A DNA stretch of 64,000 nucleotides from Hawksworthiomyces lignivorus (lineage: Eukaryota > Ascomycota > Sordariomycetes > Ophiostomatales > Ophiostomataceae). The notes beneath the pieces were generated by a model that ran no database searches, was not told the origin of the DNA, and saw only the letters and a program-made list of their open reading frames with translations. The DNA is taken from the NCBI GenBank assembly GCA_002917075.1, contig NTMA01000020.1, positions 124,001 through 188,000 of the forward strand. The letters are read 5' to 3'. Position 1 is the stretch's first letter. Each line of letters begins with the position of its first letter. Positions 33,662 to 44,950 of the stretch are shown here, one piece after another. The translations under genes were made by a program, and so were the position numbers.

Positions 33662-34711
33662 GAGCTTTTGCTGCTGCATCAGGTTCTTGGCCTGCTCCTG
33701 CTGCTTGCGGTACGAGGCCACGAAGCGCGCCGCGTCGTCGTGCACCTTTTGAAACATCTCGCGGCGGTCCTTGTAGTTCTTCTGCTCCTCGGGCGTGATT
33801 TGGCCGCTCTCCGTGCGCGACTTGAACGCGTGCTCCAGTTTGTTGATGTTGGACCGCGCCAGCTCGATCTGCGCCAGCGACACCCCCAGCTTCCGCTTCA
33901 CCTCCTCCTGCCACTTGGTGATCTGCTCCTGCGGCTTGTCCGCAAACGCCGGCGTCGGGTAGTACGTCAGCTGGTTCAGCGTGTTGACAATGTGGTCCGG
34001 CAGCTTCGTCTGCTGCTGCTGCCGCTGCACCGCCTGCGCCTTCTGCTGCGCCGTGCCGCCGCCGCCGCCGGCCTGCTGGCCCGCTGCCGCTGCCGCTGCT
34101 TGCTGCTGAGGGCCGGCCGGTGGCGATCCCCCCCCGCCGTTCCGCGCCTGAGCCGCAGCCTGGGCCGCGGCCGCCTGCTGCTGGGCCGCCTGCTGCTGGG
34201 CCGCCTGCACCTGTGCCTGCACCTGCGCCTGGGCCTGTGCCTGTGCCTGGGCCTGCTGCGCCGCCTGTGCTTGTGCCTGGGCTTGAGCTTGTTGCTGGGC
34301 CTGCTGGGCCGGGCTCGGCTGCGCCTGGCCGCCCTGCTGCTGCTGCTGTTGCTGCTGCTGTTGTTGGAGCATTATCTGCTGCTGCTGCTGCTGCTTCTGC
34401 TGCATCTGCATCGCCGCCATCTGGCGCCGCTCGCGGATCTTCTTGTGCAGCACCGGCGCAAACTCCATAATCTTGCGCTGCGCGCTCTCCTTCTCCGGCG
34501 AGCCCTCGGCCGACTCAGTAAACGTGTTCCACAGCGCCCGCAGCCCGTTCTCGTACTTGAGCTTCTCCGGCGCCGTCAGCTCCTTGATGCCGCGCATCTG
34601 CTCCGGCCGGTACATGGGCGTCGTCGTCGCGGCGCCTGCCGCACCAGCCGGCTGCCCGTTGCCCTGCGGGCCGCCCGCGCCGGGCGCCTGCTGCGGACTC
34701 GACTGGTTCAT
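32057..34711 (-). CDS. taf12: TAF12, TFIID/SAGA histone-fold subunit with glutamine-rich N-terminus
   Basis: Exon 1 (34711-32408) and exon 2 (32317-32057) join in phase 0 across a 90 bp intron, giving 854 residues. The frame is open upstream, but the first ATG is 34711 ([14 protein letters not shown]). Most of exon 1 is Gln/Ala-rich with long poly-Gln and QA repeats, interrupted by a conserved helical region (about residues 250-340, [20 protein letters not shown]). The histone fold starts near [18 protein letters not shown] at the end of exon 1 and continues in exon 2 with [39 protein letters not shown] and [15 protein letters not shown]12 pairs with TAF4 (in TFIID) or Ada1 (in SAGA). The intron splits the histone fold between helices 1 and 2. 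Poly-Gln activation-type regions are common in fungal TAF12, but these are long. Confidence 0.93.
33629..33664. repeat. CAG/CTG trinucleotide run coding poly-Gln in TAF12
   Basis: About ten near-perfect CTG units (CAG on the coding strand) encode a pure Gln tract. Similar shorter runs are at 33541-33590 and 34334-34416. Confidence 0.85.
34334..34416. repeat. Second CAG/CTG cluster in TAF12
   Basis: Interrupted CTG/TTG repeats encode two Gln tracts separated by IML-type residues in the N-terminal third of TAF12. Confidence 0.8.
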
Positions 34712-36162
34712 CGTCGCATGAACGACTAGAAAAGGGCGTCGATGGACTTGGTCGCCGATTGCGCGGCTAGGACGAGGTACGTTGCGAGTGGTCGCCGAGT
34801 AAAGAGTGGAATGTGAGGCCGCCTTGCGAAGAGGTAGAGGCCGAAGGCGGCGGGAAATGGCCCAAGTCGAGTCGCGGCCAGTATCGTCAGGGGTGAAACG
34901 AATATGCGAGAAGCGCGCGTCTGTCTCGCCACCGTCCTCGAAAATGAGGTAGACTGCGATTATAGTAGGATGATGAAAGGGGCGATGGAATAAGGAGCAA
35001 ACAGACTGGACAAGACCATTAAAGGCAGGGGTTGTTGCAAACGCGGTTGTTAAATGCGACGAGTTTGGTTCACGGCAGCCTTTCGCCCAGCCGTCTCCAT
35101 TTTTTCCTGAGATTTTACGCCACACTTCACAAGCCACACTATCCGCACTTACATACGGTTCTCCATATATTCACACCGACTGCATCCTTCACACTCTAAT
35201 AGATGACCTCTCTATTATTTGTGAGTTTCCTATTATCCTTGTTCAGAAGCCTATATGATTTTACATGAAAGATATATCTGATAGAACTGCTTCGCACTTC
35301 TTACACTTATTAAAGACAACATGTAGAATTTTTTGCAAGATATGCCAGCATCTCATGTACTGAGCTTTGCTTTGAGCAAATGGCACGCCAAAGAGCGGAG
35401 AAGTAGAGAAATTATGCATTTATTAATAGAAAAAAAAAAAAGAAAAAAACACTCTAATATCCGCAATGTCCTATGGCCAGAAATCAGTGGCCTTGGACGC
35501 CTTGTCCCAAGTCTATAAGGTATCATGACACAATGAACATGAAACAAGAGAGAAGGTAGAGAGAAGAAGTAGAAGAAGGGCATAGAGGGAAGTGGGGGAC
35601 GGGACAGTGAAAGGATGAAAAAGGCGAGAGGAGGTGATCAATATTGATACAGATAAAGAGATAAAGCATAACCTCCCCATTGAAGAAAAAGTTCTGCCCA
35701 AGGACCCAATCTGCATTGCTGCTGGCATGGCGCTAATACCCAATTCTATCCATCACTCTTTCGTTCTTCCCACGCCGAAATAGTCCCAACTTCAAAATGA
35801 CTCCCAAGAAACATGAATCCCCTGGTTGGCAAAAAAAAAAAAGAAAAAGAAAAAGAAAAGAAGAAAACATAGATCTGCTAGGAAAGCAAGAGAACAAACT
35901 GAAAGCTACATGAATGCAAACAAAGCGTACAGTGGTGAAGAAGGAGGAGAAAATCGAATAGAATTGATCAGTTTCATTGCAGATGTCATCGAAGAAAATA
36001 GAGCGTTCTGAACAATAAAGAAAAAAAGCTGCGTCGCTTTCTTTTAATGAAAAAATAAATGTTCGTCAAAGGTCGTGCGCGCATTGCTATCGTAAGCCGT
36101 CAAAATATTCGTTCTGTATCTTCTGTTCCTTGTTTTTGTTTTGTTGCCCGAGCCACCGCTAG
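34712..36162. other. Intergenic, TAF12 upstream region
   Basis: The TAF12 frame remains open without ATG to about 35137, so this part is probably leader. Beyond it are A-rich low-complexity tracts (35832-35865) and no supportable gene. Confidence 0.5.
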
Positions 36163-37395
36163 TCATGGTGAATCTACTTCCATGCTGATGTACTCCAATG
36201 TATAATACGGCAGTTCCCGCGCCAGCGTCTCGCCGTCTCTCGTCAGCTCCTTCACATCATCGTCATCGTCGTCGTTGTCGGTAGTATCCGGTTCGTCCAG
36301 CTCGTCAATGCGTGGCGGAGGCGGGTCAGAGAACTGCAGGCTGTGGCGGTCGCCGATCCGGCGGCGCAGTCTTCGAGCGCTCGACCCGACCTCGCTGTCG
36401 TCAAAAACTGTGTGTAGATCTTCGTTGTCGCTGCCGCTGCCGATGCTTTCGGTTATGGTCCGCTTCCCAATACTGCCTGATGTCATTCGGCGGCGGCGCT
36501 TTTCTTCGCGCTGCTTGATGCGGAACTGCTCCATCTCGTCCTCTTCGTCCTCCCCGTCTTCCTCATCGTCAAACACTTCCTCGTCGGATTCCGTCCGCAG
36601 CGAGAAATCCTGCAAGCCATTCATGACGCTACGGTCTATCTCAGGTAGCCAGCTTGGGCGGAATGACGATCGTCGACGGGTGCGCCCAGGATTCAGCTTC
36701 CTAGCTCGATTTGGACTTACAACGGGGCTCTCGTCGCGCTCAGATTCAGCTTCCTCGATGGCGTATGGCAAGATAACCTGCACACGGCCACCATCGCTGT
36801 CAAAGTCACTAATTTCTTCGATGATTATAGCGGCTTCAACAATGTACACACGGTCGAATGCCGGCCCGTTTGCTTTTGCTGGATGTGCTGCGGCAGCGGT
36901 TGCTTCCATTCTGTCCCTGGTAGATGCCGGCGTTGGCGGCGCGGAACTGCTGAAGCGTCGACCGGGCCTCTGTAGTGGTGGCACCGTCTTTGACGCTACT
37001 GATGGGTTTGGAAGATGCGTAGAATTTTGTGAATTTGGCAAGCTGCTGCTAGGAGATGAGTCTGTACCTAAATCAGACAAGGCACCGTTGTCGTCATCAT
37101 CTTCGCCGTCATTGTTGTCGTCTGCCTCATCCTCCATAATGGAAGATCCAGATGAGCGCGGCGATAATTCATCTGGCCGAAAAAGATTCGGACGGAAGGG
37201 GATATTATTGGCAGCGGCTGTCTCTGGCGTCATAGAAAGAGGCCGTTGTCGATTATTCGGCCTTGTAAATTGCCGTGATGACAAAGGCTGCCGGATAGAG
37301 TGATGGTGTTCATGTGGGGCCGGCTTCCGATTGCTAATCGGAGAGGCGGTCAGAGGCGTCTGTGGCGGAGACGCCGGATCCATTGTAAGAGGCAT
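36163..37395 (-). CDS. Acidic, mostly disordered protein of unknown function
   Basis: One exon of 410 codons from ATG 37395 (an alternative ATG at 37383 gives MDPASPPQTPLTASP). The N-terminal third is rich in Pro, Ser, Gln and His. Acidic runs follow (EDEADDNNDGEDDDDNG; VFDDEEDGEDEEDEMEQ; TDNDDDDDDVKE), with basic patches RKLNPGRTRRRSS and KRRRRM that could be nuclear signals. A more ordered-looking stretch lies at about residues 175-270 (YIVEAAIIIEEISDFD, RPSWLPEIDRSVMNGLQDFS) and is the most likely conserved part. No catalytic motif is visible. The long frame, absence of stops and protein-like composition support a real gene. Codon use resembles neighbours. It is divergent from spc34 across 3.6 kb. 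Confidence 0.7.
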   Translation of the reverse strand: MPLTMDPASPPQTPLTASPISNRKPAPHEHHHSIRQPLSSRQFTRPNNRQRPLSMTPETAAANNIPFRPNLFRPDELSPRSSGSSIMEDEADDNNDGEDDDDNGALSDLGTDSSPSSSLPNSQNSTHLPNPSVASKTVPPLQRPGRRFSSSAPPTPASTRDRMEATAAAAHPAKANGPAFDRVYIVEAAIIIEEISDFDSDGGRVQVILPYAIEEAESERDESPVVSPNRARKLNPGRTRRRSSFRPSWLPEIDRSVMNGLQDFSLRTESDEEVFDDEEDGEDEEDEMEQFRIKQREEKRRRRMTSGSIGKRTITESIGSGSDNEDLHTVFDDSEVGSSARRLRRRIGDRHSLQFSDPPPPRIDELDEPDTTDNDDDDDDVKELTRDGETLARELPYYTLEYISMEVDSP

Positions 37396-40300
37396 CCTCA
37401 AGATTTAGAACCGGACGCGGCAGGGGCTCCCGAATTGAGAAAGACTAATAGTGATGTTTCCTTAACCTGTTCGTTCTTTTGGTGATTTTTTTTTTTCGTC
37501 TAATTATATCCTCTCTCTGTTTGTATTCGTTGTATATTAGACTTTTCGTCTTCTTTGTTTCTTGTCGACTTGTGTCCGTTTGATATTGTTAGAGCGATTC
37601 TTTCTTACTGCTCTTTCATAAATATTTTCGTTTTCCTTTTATTTTCGGTCTCGTTCCTATATGCTCCTTTCCCGGTAACTTCCTCTCCCCTTACAACCTG
37701 GCCGAAGTAGTGAATTGGCGGAATCACCGCTTATCGCTTGCTGATGTGGGGGGTATTTTTCAAATTGTGCAAATGTTTGTGTGCAAGCATGCATGTGTAT
37801 CTTGCAATTGACACTGAGAGCGGTAGAGGACGATACCGGGGTTGTGGCGCCGCACCAAGGTAAGGAATTGGCGACAATAGTAAAAAAAGTAAGAGAAAAA
37901 AAATGAAGTGAACTGAAGAAAAAAAAAAGAGGAGATTTCAAGGACCCAGCAACCAAATCTCGAGCCTCCAACAAGAGGAATGTATTGGATTCTGGTTGGT
38001 TGTCATGATAAACTTAGGTCTAGTTCGGATGCAGGATTTCGCGCAGAAAGATGCAACTCAACGGGAATGAATAAGAGAGGAGAGAGACGGTGGAGAGCAA
38101 AAAAAAAAAAAAAAAAAAAAAATGGGCAAGATGGGGAGAGAGAAGCAAAAGTAAGAGGAGGAATGAGGGGCAATGCACTAAAAGGAAGAGAGAGAATGAA
38201 AAAAAAGTACGAGTCGAGGAACTCTTAAAAATGGTGTAAATGTAAGGGTAGAGGACGCTTCTAAGAGGGTCCCCGGGTTGCGTTAAGAGTTGCGTTATAT
38301 GCGGTCGAAGTACGAAGACAAGCTGGGCGAGTGTGGGCGACGTGAAGGTGGATGAGCACTAGGGCGAAGACTGACAGATGTCAGATCTGAGCCGTGTGTG
38401 GCTATTTGGGTTTGCAATGGCTTCCTATCTCTTCTTGGGAGGCTGTGTTCTGCGTTTCCCTCGGGAGAGAGCTCGTGTTGTCTAGTACGGCTTGGTAGTG
38501 CAATAACAGCTGCAAACTGCAGGTATCTTGCAACTATTGCTACTGTTGCTGCAGATCGCGGGACAGCAGAGCAAAAGGAAACTAGAGTCTAGCCAGCTAT
38601 CACAGCATGCGGGCGGGCACCAGAGGAAGGCAATTGAGTGGCTACTCTCGGCCGTTCTAAGAGAGGAGAGCTGCAGACCAGCCCGAAGGAATGGGGGAGG
38701 GGTGGGTGAAGGGGGGGAGGACGGAGGCGAAGAGAAGAAGCAGAAATCGACTGTTGACGCAAGTTAGAGCACGTTAGAGCCCGAAGTCTGCACAGCGGAT
38801 CCTGGATAACGAGGATCGGGGGAGGCGGAACGAGAAGTGCTCGGAGAGGGAAGGCAAAAAAAAATAATAAAAAAAGAATTGGGAGTGCAATGCTAGGTAA
38901 GAGAGGAGAGGAGGTACGGAGTATGGGCGTATAGCGTAGGAGTGACAATGACTGCGGTGGCAGGAGAGCAGACAAACAGAAACAAGCAGCGGGAGAGCAA
39001 TCCAGCAAGACGTGGGAATTAGTGCACTAAGCGAAGTGGAATCTCAATGCGGTGGTCACTGTTCCCGTGCTGCCGTGTGCTCTGACGTTTTGAACAAGGC
39101 GAAAGCAGTCTCTCTGTACGCAGATGGAAACGAATAGCAGAGCGTTGATATATCAAAGTTTCCGGGGTGGGAAGCGGGACTCGCTGCGAGCGTGCTAGGT
39201 ATGGAAAGGGAGACCAAACCAAGAACGGAGCATAGCCAATGCAGGAGAGGACGCAGGGTCTGTATCTTATAGTTTTCAACCGCGCAAAGAGAACATTTCC
39301 AATCTTGCTTTTCCTGAAGACAGATATTTTCAACAGAAAGAGAGGTGGCAACCAGGACGAGCCGAATGCGGGATTGAACAAACCAGCAGTTTCTTTCCGT
39401 CTGTCTGCTTCTCGATGCGTATAAAACGCACTTACAGCTAATTCCTGGGACGAGACACAGCGTGGGCAAAAAAAAAAGGGACTGAGAAACAAGGGTAGAA
39501 GCAGGTGGGCGAGTGGAGTTTCGACCTAACCCACCCACAACGGTCAGTCTCTGCCGTATTCGAGCGGCGGCAACAGGAATCAATGCGGACCCCAGTTGGA
39601 AAGAAAAATAAAATACGGGTCTGAGAAAGACCCAGAAGCACGACTTGGGCAGCAATGCTGAGAGGCCCTGCCAGCAGCTGGGAAGAAGAAGAATGGGCTA
39701 TTTTTGTTTTGTGCGTTCTTGTCCCGAGCTGTGACTCCTGAATGAAATTGTTGGTTTTTGCAAATTGATGTGGGAATTGTCTAATGAGGACTTGATGCCT
39801 GAGACGGAGACACATAGATTGGTATCCGGACCGGCCAAGAAACGAACAAGAGAAGGAGCTGGAAGGGGCAAAAAAGAGGATTCAGGAGGGAATCCAAACA
39901 AGAGAGAGAAAGACAGCTGGCAAAAGCATCGAGAAGAGTCACTCAGGTTTCGTCGACGTGGAGCGAGATGACTTGGTCTTCTGGAGGAGCTGTTTGGCTT
40001 CACCGCAAGGCTACTTTTATGTTGTAGTTACGACATGCGTTTATAGAAGTCGCTGTGTATTGCATTTTTTGGCGCTGCGGTGTTTTAACACGGGCCGTAG
40101 CATTACGGAAATTATCTCAAATGGGGTATTCTGGAAAGCATGTGGAAAGAAGCAGCTGAAAAAGCAGCCCTGGTAGACGGTTTCCCTGTCATATCAGAGG
40201 AGAATCAGGAGATGTAAATTAAAAACCAATTCACAAGCTATCGTTTGTGAAGTCAGCAGCCACCACCAGCTGGGATGCAACTGCCGTTTTTTGTATGGCG

Positions 40301-40968
40301 GCTTCTGCGGTAAGCCGAGCCAAAATCAAGGAAGGCGCACACGATGACGCTAGTTCTGAGTTGGGCAATGAGGAGCGAGCTGTGTGGTGCTTTTTTTTGG
40401 TTTTTGTTCTTTCCTTACTTTATTTATTTCTTTTTATGTCCCCTTCTTTTATTTTATTTTATTTAATTTTTTACTTGCCTATACTAGAAAAAAAATTAAT
40501 TAAAAAATAAGATAAAATAAAACAATTGTCGTGTGTCGTTCTTTCCCTGCAAGATATGGCCTACCTGCCTACCTCTGCGAGCTGTGGTTTGCTCCTTCCT
40601 TCCACTGCACAAAATTGTGTCTGTGCCCATTAGCTTCTTGAGAGAGCGCGTGGTACTGCCCCGCTTTTGTAAGCATGTGTCTGTCTAGCTGTGCGGACAG
40701 CTGCAAGCCAGCAGGCGGTCAGAGGAAAATGGCTGGCAATTTCAGGCGGGGAGACAGCAGCCAAAAAAAAATTAAGAGCGAGGCCATTGGATATTGCGGG
40801 GCTGGGGGGGGCCGTTTACACCATCTGCGCGTCAACAATACTTTGTACAAAGTCGCGTCGACGCTGATGAAAATATATCCTGACCGTACAGGTGAAGCTC
40901 GCAAGCAACGACAAAAATAAGTCAGAGACTTAACACAGCAGATAGTCGAAATCCTTGCAGTTACTGCA
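37396..40968. other. Gene-poor 3.6 kb between the acidic protein and spc34
   Basis: No frame looks coding. It holds a 24-base poly-A run (38099-38122), purine-rich tracts near 38080-38220 and 38700-38760, and AT-rich runs near 40400-40510. It must contain both divergent promoters. Confidence 0.5.
38099..38122. repeat. 24-base poly-A run
   Basis: An uninterrupted A homopolymer within a purine-rich strand. No retroelement coding sequence precedes it, so it is probably a simple-sequence expansion. Confidence 0.8.
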
Positions 40969-41878
40969 ATGTCGCATCTCTCGGTTTACCTGGACCAGAT
41001 TTCTGTGTCCTGCCAGGGCATCGACAGTTTGCCGTAAGTAGAGTCATTGTGGGATTTTGAAGACCCCTGCATTTTGCTGCTTCTTTTTGTGGCTAACCCG
41101 AACTCCCCCTTTGGTCGATAGATTTCCGCCTCCCAAGGTGTTCACCAACGCGCTGCTCTACAATGACGACATTACGAGCCTAATCCGGGACACGGAAGCA
41201 CACGAGCGCGCCCTCTTCTCGGTGCCGCCGCGTCAGCCTGTCGGCGGCAAGGCAGCCGACGCGTCAGCCGATCCGGCAGCGGGAGCTGCAGCTTCATCAT
41301 CATCGTCTGGTCGGCGGCAGACCGTGTTCAACGTGGCTGCCGGCGAGGTGACTACGGGTCCGCCGTCGGCGCGGCCAAGCGCGGCGCCGCGGCGGCAGAC
41401 GGCCGTGGCGGCGGTGCTGGGCGGCGACCTGCACGCGCAGATTGCACGGCGCGGCCGGGGCGACGGAACAGCGGGCAACGGCGGCGACGTCGACGTCAAC
41501 GTGCTGCTCCGGGGCGCGGAGAAGCTGTGCTCGGTGTACGCGCTGCCAGGGGCGCTGGAGCGGATCCCGGTGCTGCGGCAGAAGCACGCGCAGCAGACCA
41601 GCACGCTGGCGTACTACGAGACCAAGGTGGCGGAGCAGGCCCAGCGGCTGGAGGAGATGAACCGCGACTGGCGCGACGGCGAGGACAATGACGAGTTTGG
41701 GGCAGGCAGCGACGCTGCTGCTGCTGCTGCCGCCGCCGCCGCGGCGCCCGACATGCCTACGGAAGAAGAGCTGCGGCGCGAGGAAGAAGAGGTGCGCGAG
41801 CTGGAGAGGCGGAAGAAAGAGCTGCAGGAGCGGTTGCGAGCTATGGACAAGGATCTCGGCGGTCTACTCAACATGTGA
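40969..41878 (+). CDS. spc34: DASH complex subunit Spc34
   Basis: Exon 1 (40969-41033) encodes MSHLSVYLDQISVSCQGIDS; an 88 bp intron (GTAAGT donor, GGCTAAC branch, TAG acceptor) joins in phase to exon 2 (41122-41878), giving 273 residues. The hallmark FPPPKVFTNALL follows the junction, then DITSLIRDTEAHERALFSV, which is diagnostic for Spc34. A disordered Ala/Ser/Gly-rich insert (about 75-150) precedes the helical C-terminal half, including a poly-Ala run and a charged coiled coil (EELRREEEEVRELERRKKEL) that would pair with other DASH subunits. DASH/Dam1 forms rings or patches on kinetochore microtubules and is essential for bipolar attachment. The gene is convergent with the oxidoreductase at 42075. 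Confidence 0.93.
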
Positions 41879-42074
41879 GAGGGGGGAAGGCCCTCTGAAG
41901 AAAACAAAAAAAAAAAGGAGGGAAAGAAAATGAAAACAAGGTACTTTCAGACCAGTCGTTCCACCAGACGAACGACAGACGAACCAAAACGCCACATTTC
42001 ACCACCGAAGAAATGTCCTCATTTTTTTTGTTCCTCTCTACCGCAATCGGCCCACATAGCACAGCCCCCCCATT

Positions 42075-42838
42075 CTAGTCCTTCTTGGCCCGCAGAAACT
42101 CGCCAATGAACGTCTGCACGTCCTGGGCACCGCTCACCTCGACCTTGTCGTTGATGATGAAGTGCGGCACGCCGTGGACGCCGCGCGCATAGGCCTCGCT
42201 GACCTCGGCGTCGACCGCAGCGCCGCCGCTGTCGGTACCGTCATCGAGCCAGGCCTCGGCCTCCTTTGCGTCGAGCCCGCCGCGCTGGGCCGCGGCCACG
42301 AGGTTGGAGTGCGAGGTGATGTCGCCGCCTTCCTCAAAGTAAGAGCGGAACAGGCTGGTGACGACGGTGTCCTCCAGCTCGGGCTTCTGGGCCTCCTGTG
42401 CCTTCGTCTTGGCGAGCTGCACGATGCGGTGGGCATCGCGCGTGTTACCGGTCTTGCCCTCCTGGGTGAAGTTGATGCCCTCGGAGGCGCCCATGGTGCG
42501 CATGCGAGCGTTTAGAGCGGCCACGCGGTCGGCGCCGAACTTCTGGGCCATGCGCTCGTTGACGGGGATGCCGGTCTTAGGCGCGGTCGGGTCCAAGTAG
42601 AAGGGCAGCCACGAGACGTTGAACTTGTCATCGGCGCCACCGGGGACGGTCTTCTTGTAGACGTCAATGGCCTTTTCGAGGCGCTTCTTGCCCAGGTAGC
42701 ACTATAGTTTTGGGTTGGTTCTGTCAGCGTGTCTGTTATAGCAATATCGTACAAAGCAGTCACAATTATTCAGAAATCGGGGCCACTCACGAACGGGCAG
42801 ACAACGTCCGAGATGACCTTGATGTTGTAGATAGCCAT
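42075..42838 (-). CDS. DsbA/FrnE-like thioredoxin-fold oxidoreductase
   Basis: Exon 1 (42838-42791) encodes MAIYNIKVISDVVCPF and exon 2 (42701-42075) begins CYLGKKRLEKAI; the 89 bp intron falls between the two halves of the active-site motif CPFC (Cys14-Cys17). The product has 224 residues, normal for the FrnE/2-hydroxychromene-2-carboxylate-isomerase branch of the DsbA superfamily. Family features follow: SWLPFYLDPTAPKTGIP, a helical insert (NTRDAHRIVQLAKTKAQ, LFRSYFEEGGDI) and the cis-proline motif GVHGVPHFIIND. The lack of a signal peptide suggests a cytosolic thiol oxidoreductase. The physiological substrate is not known for most fungal members. Confidence 0.92.
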
Positions 42839-43642
42839 ATTTGCTGATGCAGATGGAAATGAGTGCAATGCTTGTGAGACGAGACGCAGTGCTAGAAAGA
42901 AATGAAAAGCAAGCGAATTTGTGTGAAGCGAGAAGCTGCGGAAAAGCAGCTCAAAGAACTGGCGAAACTGGGAAATCGAGCAGCTAATATGACGCCAGAG
43001 CTTAGCACATGTTTTGGTCGTTTTGGCCGATTTTCTTCTACGGAGTTTCGGAAACCCATTGGAGGGGGGGGGGGGGCCTGTCCGCCCACCTGGGAAAGCT
43101 GTTTTTGCCCCGGATTTTCACTGCTTACCAATCAATAAGTGGTTTCGTGCGAGAAGTTGCCGAAACGGACCATTGAGATGGTCTCCATGGATGCTTTGTA
43201 TTGTACCAAGTCCTGATGATCAAGTAATAGCATTTTGTAGTATTTGTAGTATTAGCAGTATTTACAGTAGGTATATATGTATATGCTAAGTACAGTGGAT
43301 CTCTTTCGAATGTCCTGTTTGGTGAATTGGTAATACGTCATGACAGAGCAATGCTCTATAAATTTAGCCCAGCTCAGGTTTGCCCAGTTGCTATAATTTC
43401 TTTGTGCAACGGTGACCCTAATCAACCTTGCAGGCGGAGGATCAGAGAGCTTCTCTGGTCTCATTTAGTCTACTTCGATATGCTAGCTATGGAGCCAAGA
43501 AACGAGTGGGCTGCACTGAGACAGGCTCTTTCTGACCATAGTATTTTCTCGGGCTACATTTCTATGAACGTAGTAATTGTGTATGCGATGTAGACTCTCA
43601 TCGACATGGGTTTTGGTGTTCTTTCTCATAGCCAAAATGAGA
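42839..43642. other. Intergenic between two minus-strand genes
   Basis: Contains a 13-base poly-G run at 43064-43076 and short AT repeats (TATTTGTAGTATTAGCAGTA-like) near 43240-43270. No gene is seen. Confidence 0.5.
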
Positions 43643-44950
43643 TCAGCTGGGGTCGTAACGCCGGCAAGCTTCTCGCAAGGTGGCCTCGTGTCGTCGTTGT
43701 CGCTGTTGCTGTCGTTGACGGTAGAGTGGCAGAGGCTGTGGCGAGTCTACTGTCGTGGCAGCATGGAGGTCACGATGGCGGGGCGGCGGCCGCCAGAAGT
43801 CGCCGCGGGGCCGCACCCATGGCGTTTTTTCTGCTCGCGAGCGACCATCCCTGCGTTCTTCCTCTTCCCTTTCTTCGCTTTCCATCTCTTCCTCCTCCTC
43901 TTCGTCGGCGGCGCGGAACTGCCTGCCCGGCGGGCCGTACTGCACGTGCCGGTCCCAGCTGGGGAGCGTCAGGTAGGGGCTGCGCAGGAAGCTGCGCAGC
44001 TCGTGCAAGAAGTGGCGCGTGTGGTCGCGGCGCCCCTGGAAGAAGCCGCGCAGCAGCTCCTCGGCTTGGCCGCTGCTGCCCTGGAGGTCCGTGGTCTGCA
44101 GTACGGCGACGATGTACTCGAGGAGGAACTCGGTGTTGGCGGCGGCGGCGGCCGACGTGACCCGCCCGGGGCCGGGGCGGTCGTGTTCGCCGCCGCTGGC
44201 GCTAGCGCTGGCGCTGGCGCTGGCGCTGGCGCTGCTGTCTGGCCAGAACACCTGCAGCTCGCGCCGGAGAAAGGCGCGCGCGCGCGACACCAGGTCCGGA
44301 TCGCGGGCGAACAGCGCCGGCGTCAGCTCGCGGTAGCAGCGCGAGTGGCGGTTGGCGCCGACGTGCCGGGCGTAGAGGCCGAGGCGGTAGACGCGGCGGC
44401 GGCGGTCGAGGGCCGCCTCGGCGGAGAGCGCAGCAGCAGGAGATGGACGATCGCGCCGCGCCCGGCGCAGCCGTCTGGTTGCGGTCCCATAATTGTCGCT
44501 CGGATAGCGGTCGCGTGCTGGCTCGCCCGCGGCGGCGGCTGCCTGCGCCTCCTTCTCCTTGTCCTCCGCCTTCGCCGGCACCGGGAACGTCTTCGACAGG
44601 TCGTCGCCGTACTGCACGGCGACCACGGTGGCCTTGCACAGCGGGCAGGACGGGTGGCGCTGCAGCAGCCAGCTCAGCAGGCAGAGAAAGTCAAAGTCGC
44701 GGTGGCCGCAGGGCCGCGCCGCGCACGGCTCCGACACTGCGTCCAAACAGATCACGCAGCGCGCCGCATCGGCGTCGTCCGCACTTTCTGGGGCTGTCGG
44801 AGCGGCATGAAGAGTAGCGTCTCCCTCGGCGGGCTCTGCGGCCCCGTCGCTCGTGACGGTCTCGGCGTTCTCCATGGCCCGGCTGTCTTCTGCAATGTCT
44901 GCGGAGCGCCGCTCTCTGCTCGGCAGGCCCTTCTCCGCGTCTGCGTCCAT
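43643..44950 (-). CDS. RING-finger E3 ligase, TOPORS-like
   Basis: First in-frame ATG is 44950 (MDADAEKGLPSRERR), giving 435 residues; the frame is open slightly further upstream without ATG. The N-terminal 50 residues are acidic. A C3HC4 RING spans about residues 54-95 (CVICLDAV, PCGH, FDFLCLLSWLLQ, CPLC), followed by VVAVQY as in TOPORS-type proteins. After a disordered linker comes a conserved helical region: RRRVYRLGLYARHVGANRHS, FLRRELQVFWPD, ANTEFLLEYIVAVLQTTDLQ, and HFLHELRSFLRSPYLTLPSW. These match the domain that follows the RING in TOPORS-like ligases. An SA dipeptide repeat encoded by a hexanucleotide repeat interrupts it. The C-terminus is Glu/Arg-rich. It likely acts as a nuclear ubiquitin (or SUMO) ligase; substrate unknown. 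It is divergent from sld2. Confidence 0.87.
   Translation of the reverse strand: MDADAEKGLPSRERRSADIAEDSRAMENAETVTSDGAAEPAEGDATLHAAPTAPESADDADAARCVICLDAVSEPCAARPCGHRDFDFLCLLSWLLQRHPSCPLCKATVVAVQYGDDLSKTFPVPAKAEDKEKEAQAAAAAGEPARDRYPSDNYGTATRRLRRARRDRPSPAAALSAEAALDRRRRVYRLGLYARHVGANRHSRCYRELTPALFARDPDLVSRARAFLRRELQVFWPDSSASASASASASASGGEHDRPGPGRVTSAAAAANTEFLLEYIVAVLQTTDLQGSSGQAEELLRGFFQGRRDHTRHFLHELRSFLRSPYLTLPSWDRHVQYGPPGRQFRAADEEEEEEMESEEREEEERRDGRSRAEKTPWVRPRGDFWRPPPRHRDLHAATTVDSPQPLPLYRQRQQQRQRRHEATLREACRRYDPS
44194..44235. repeat. Hexanucleotide (GCGCTG)n repeat coding (Ser-Ala)n
   Basis: Six to seven near-perfect copies of GCGCTG encode about seven Ser-Ala pairs inside the RING protein. 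The 6 bp unit keeps the frame if copy number changes. Confidence 0.85.

Noticed and set aside
32378..34729. 783-codon plus-strand open frame
   Set aside because: Antisense shadow of the TAF12 CAG/Ala-rich exon: Leu/Arg-rich repeats with no domain; the minus strand has the histone fold and valid intron.
34712..35137. In-frame 5' extension of TAF12
   Set aside because: The frame is open but contains no ATG before 34711 and is not Gln-rich; treated as leader.
35832..35865. A-rich tract as a retroposon tail
   Set aside because: No coding remnant or target-site duplication is visible; simple sequence is sufficient explanation.
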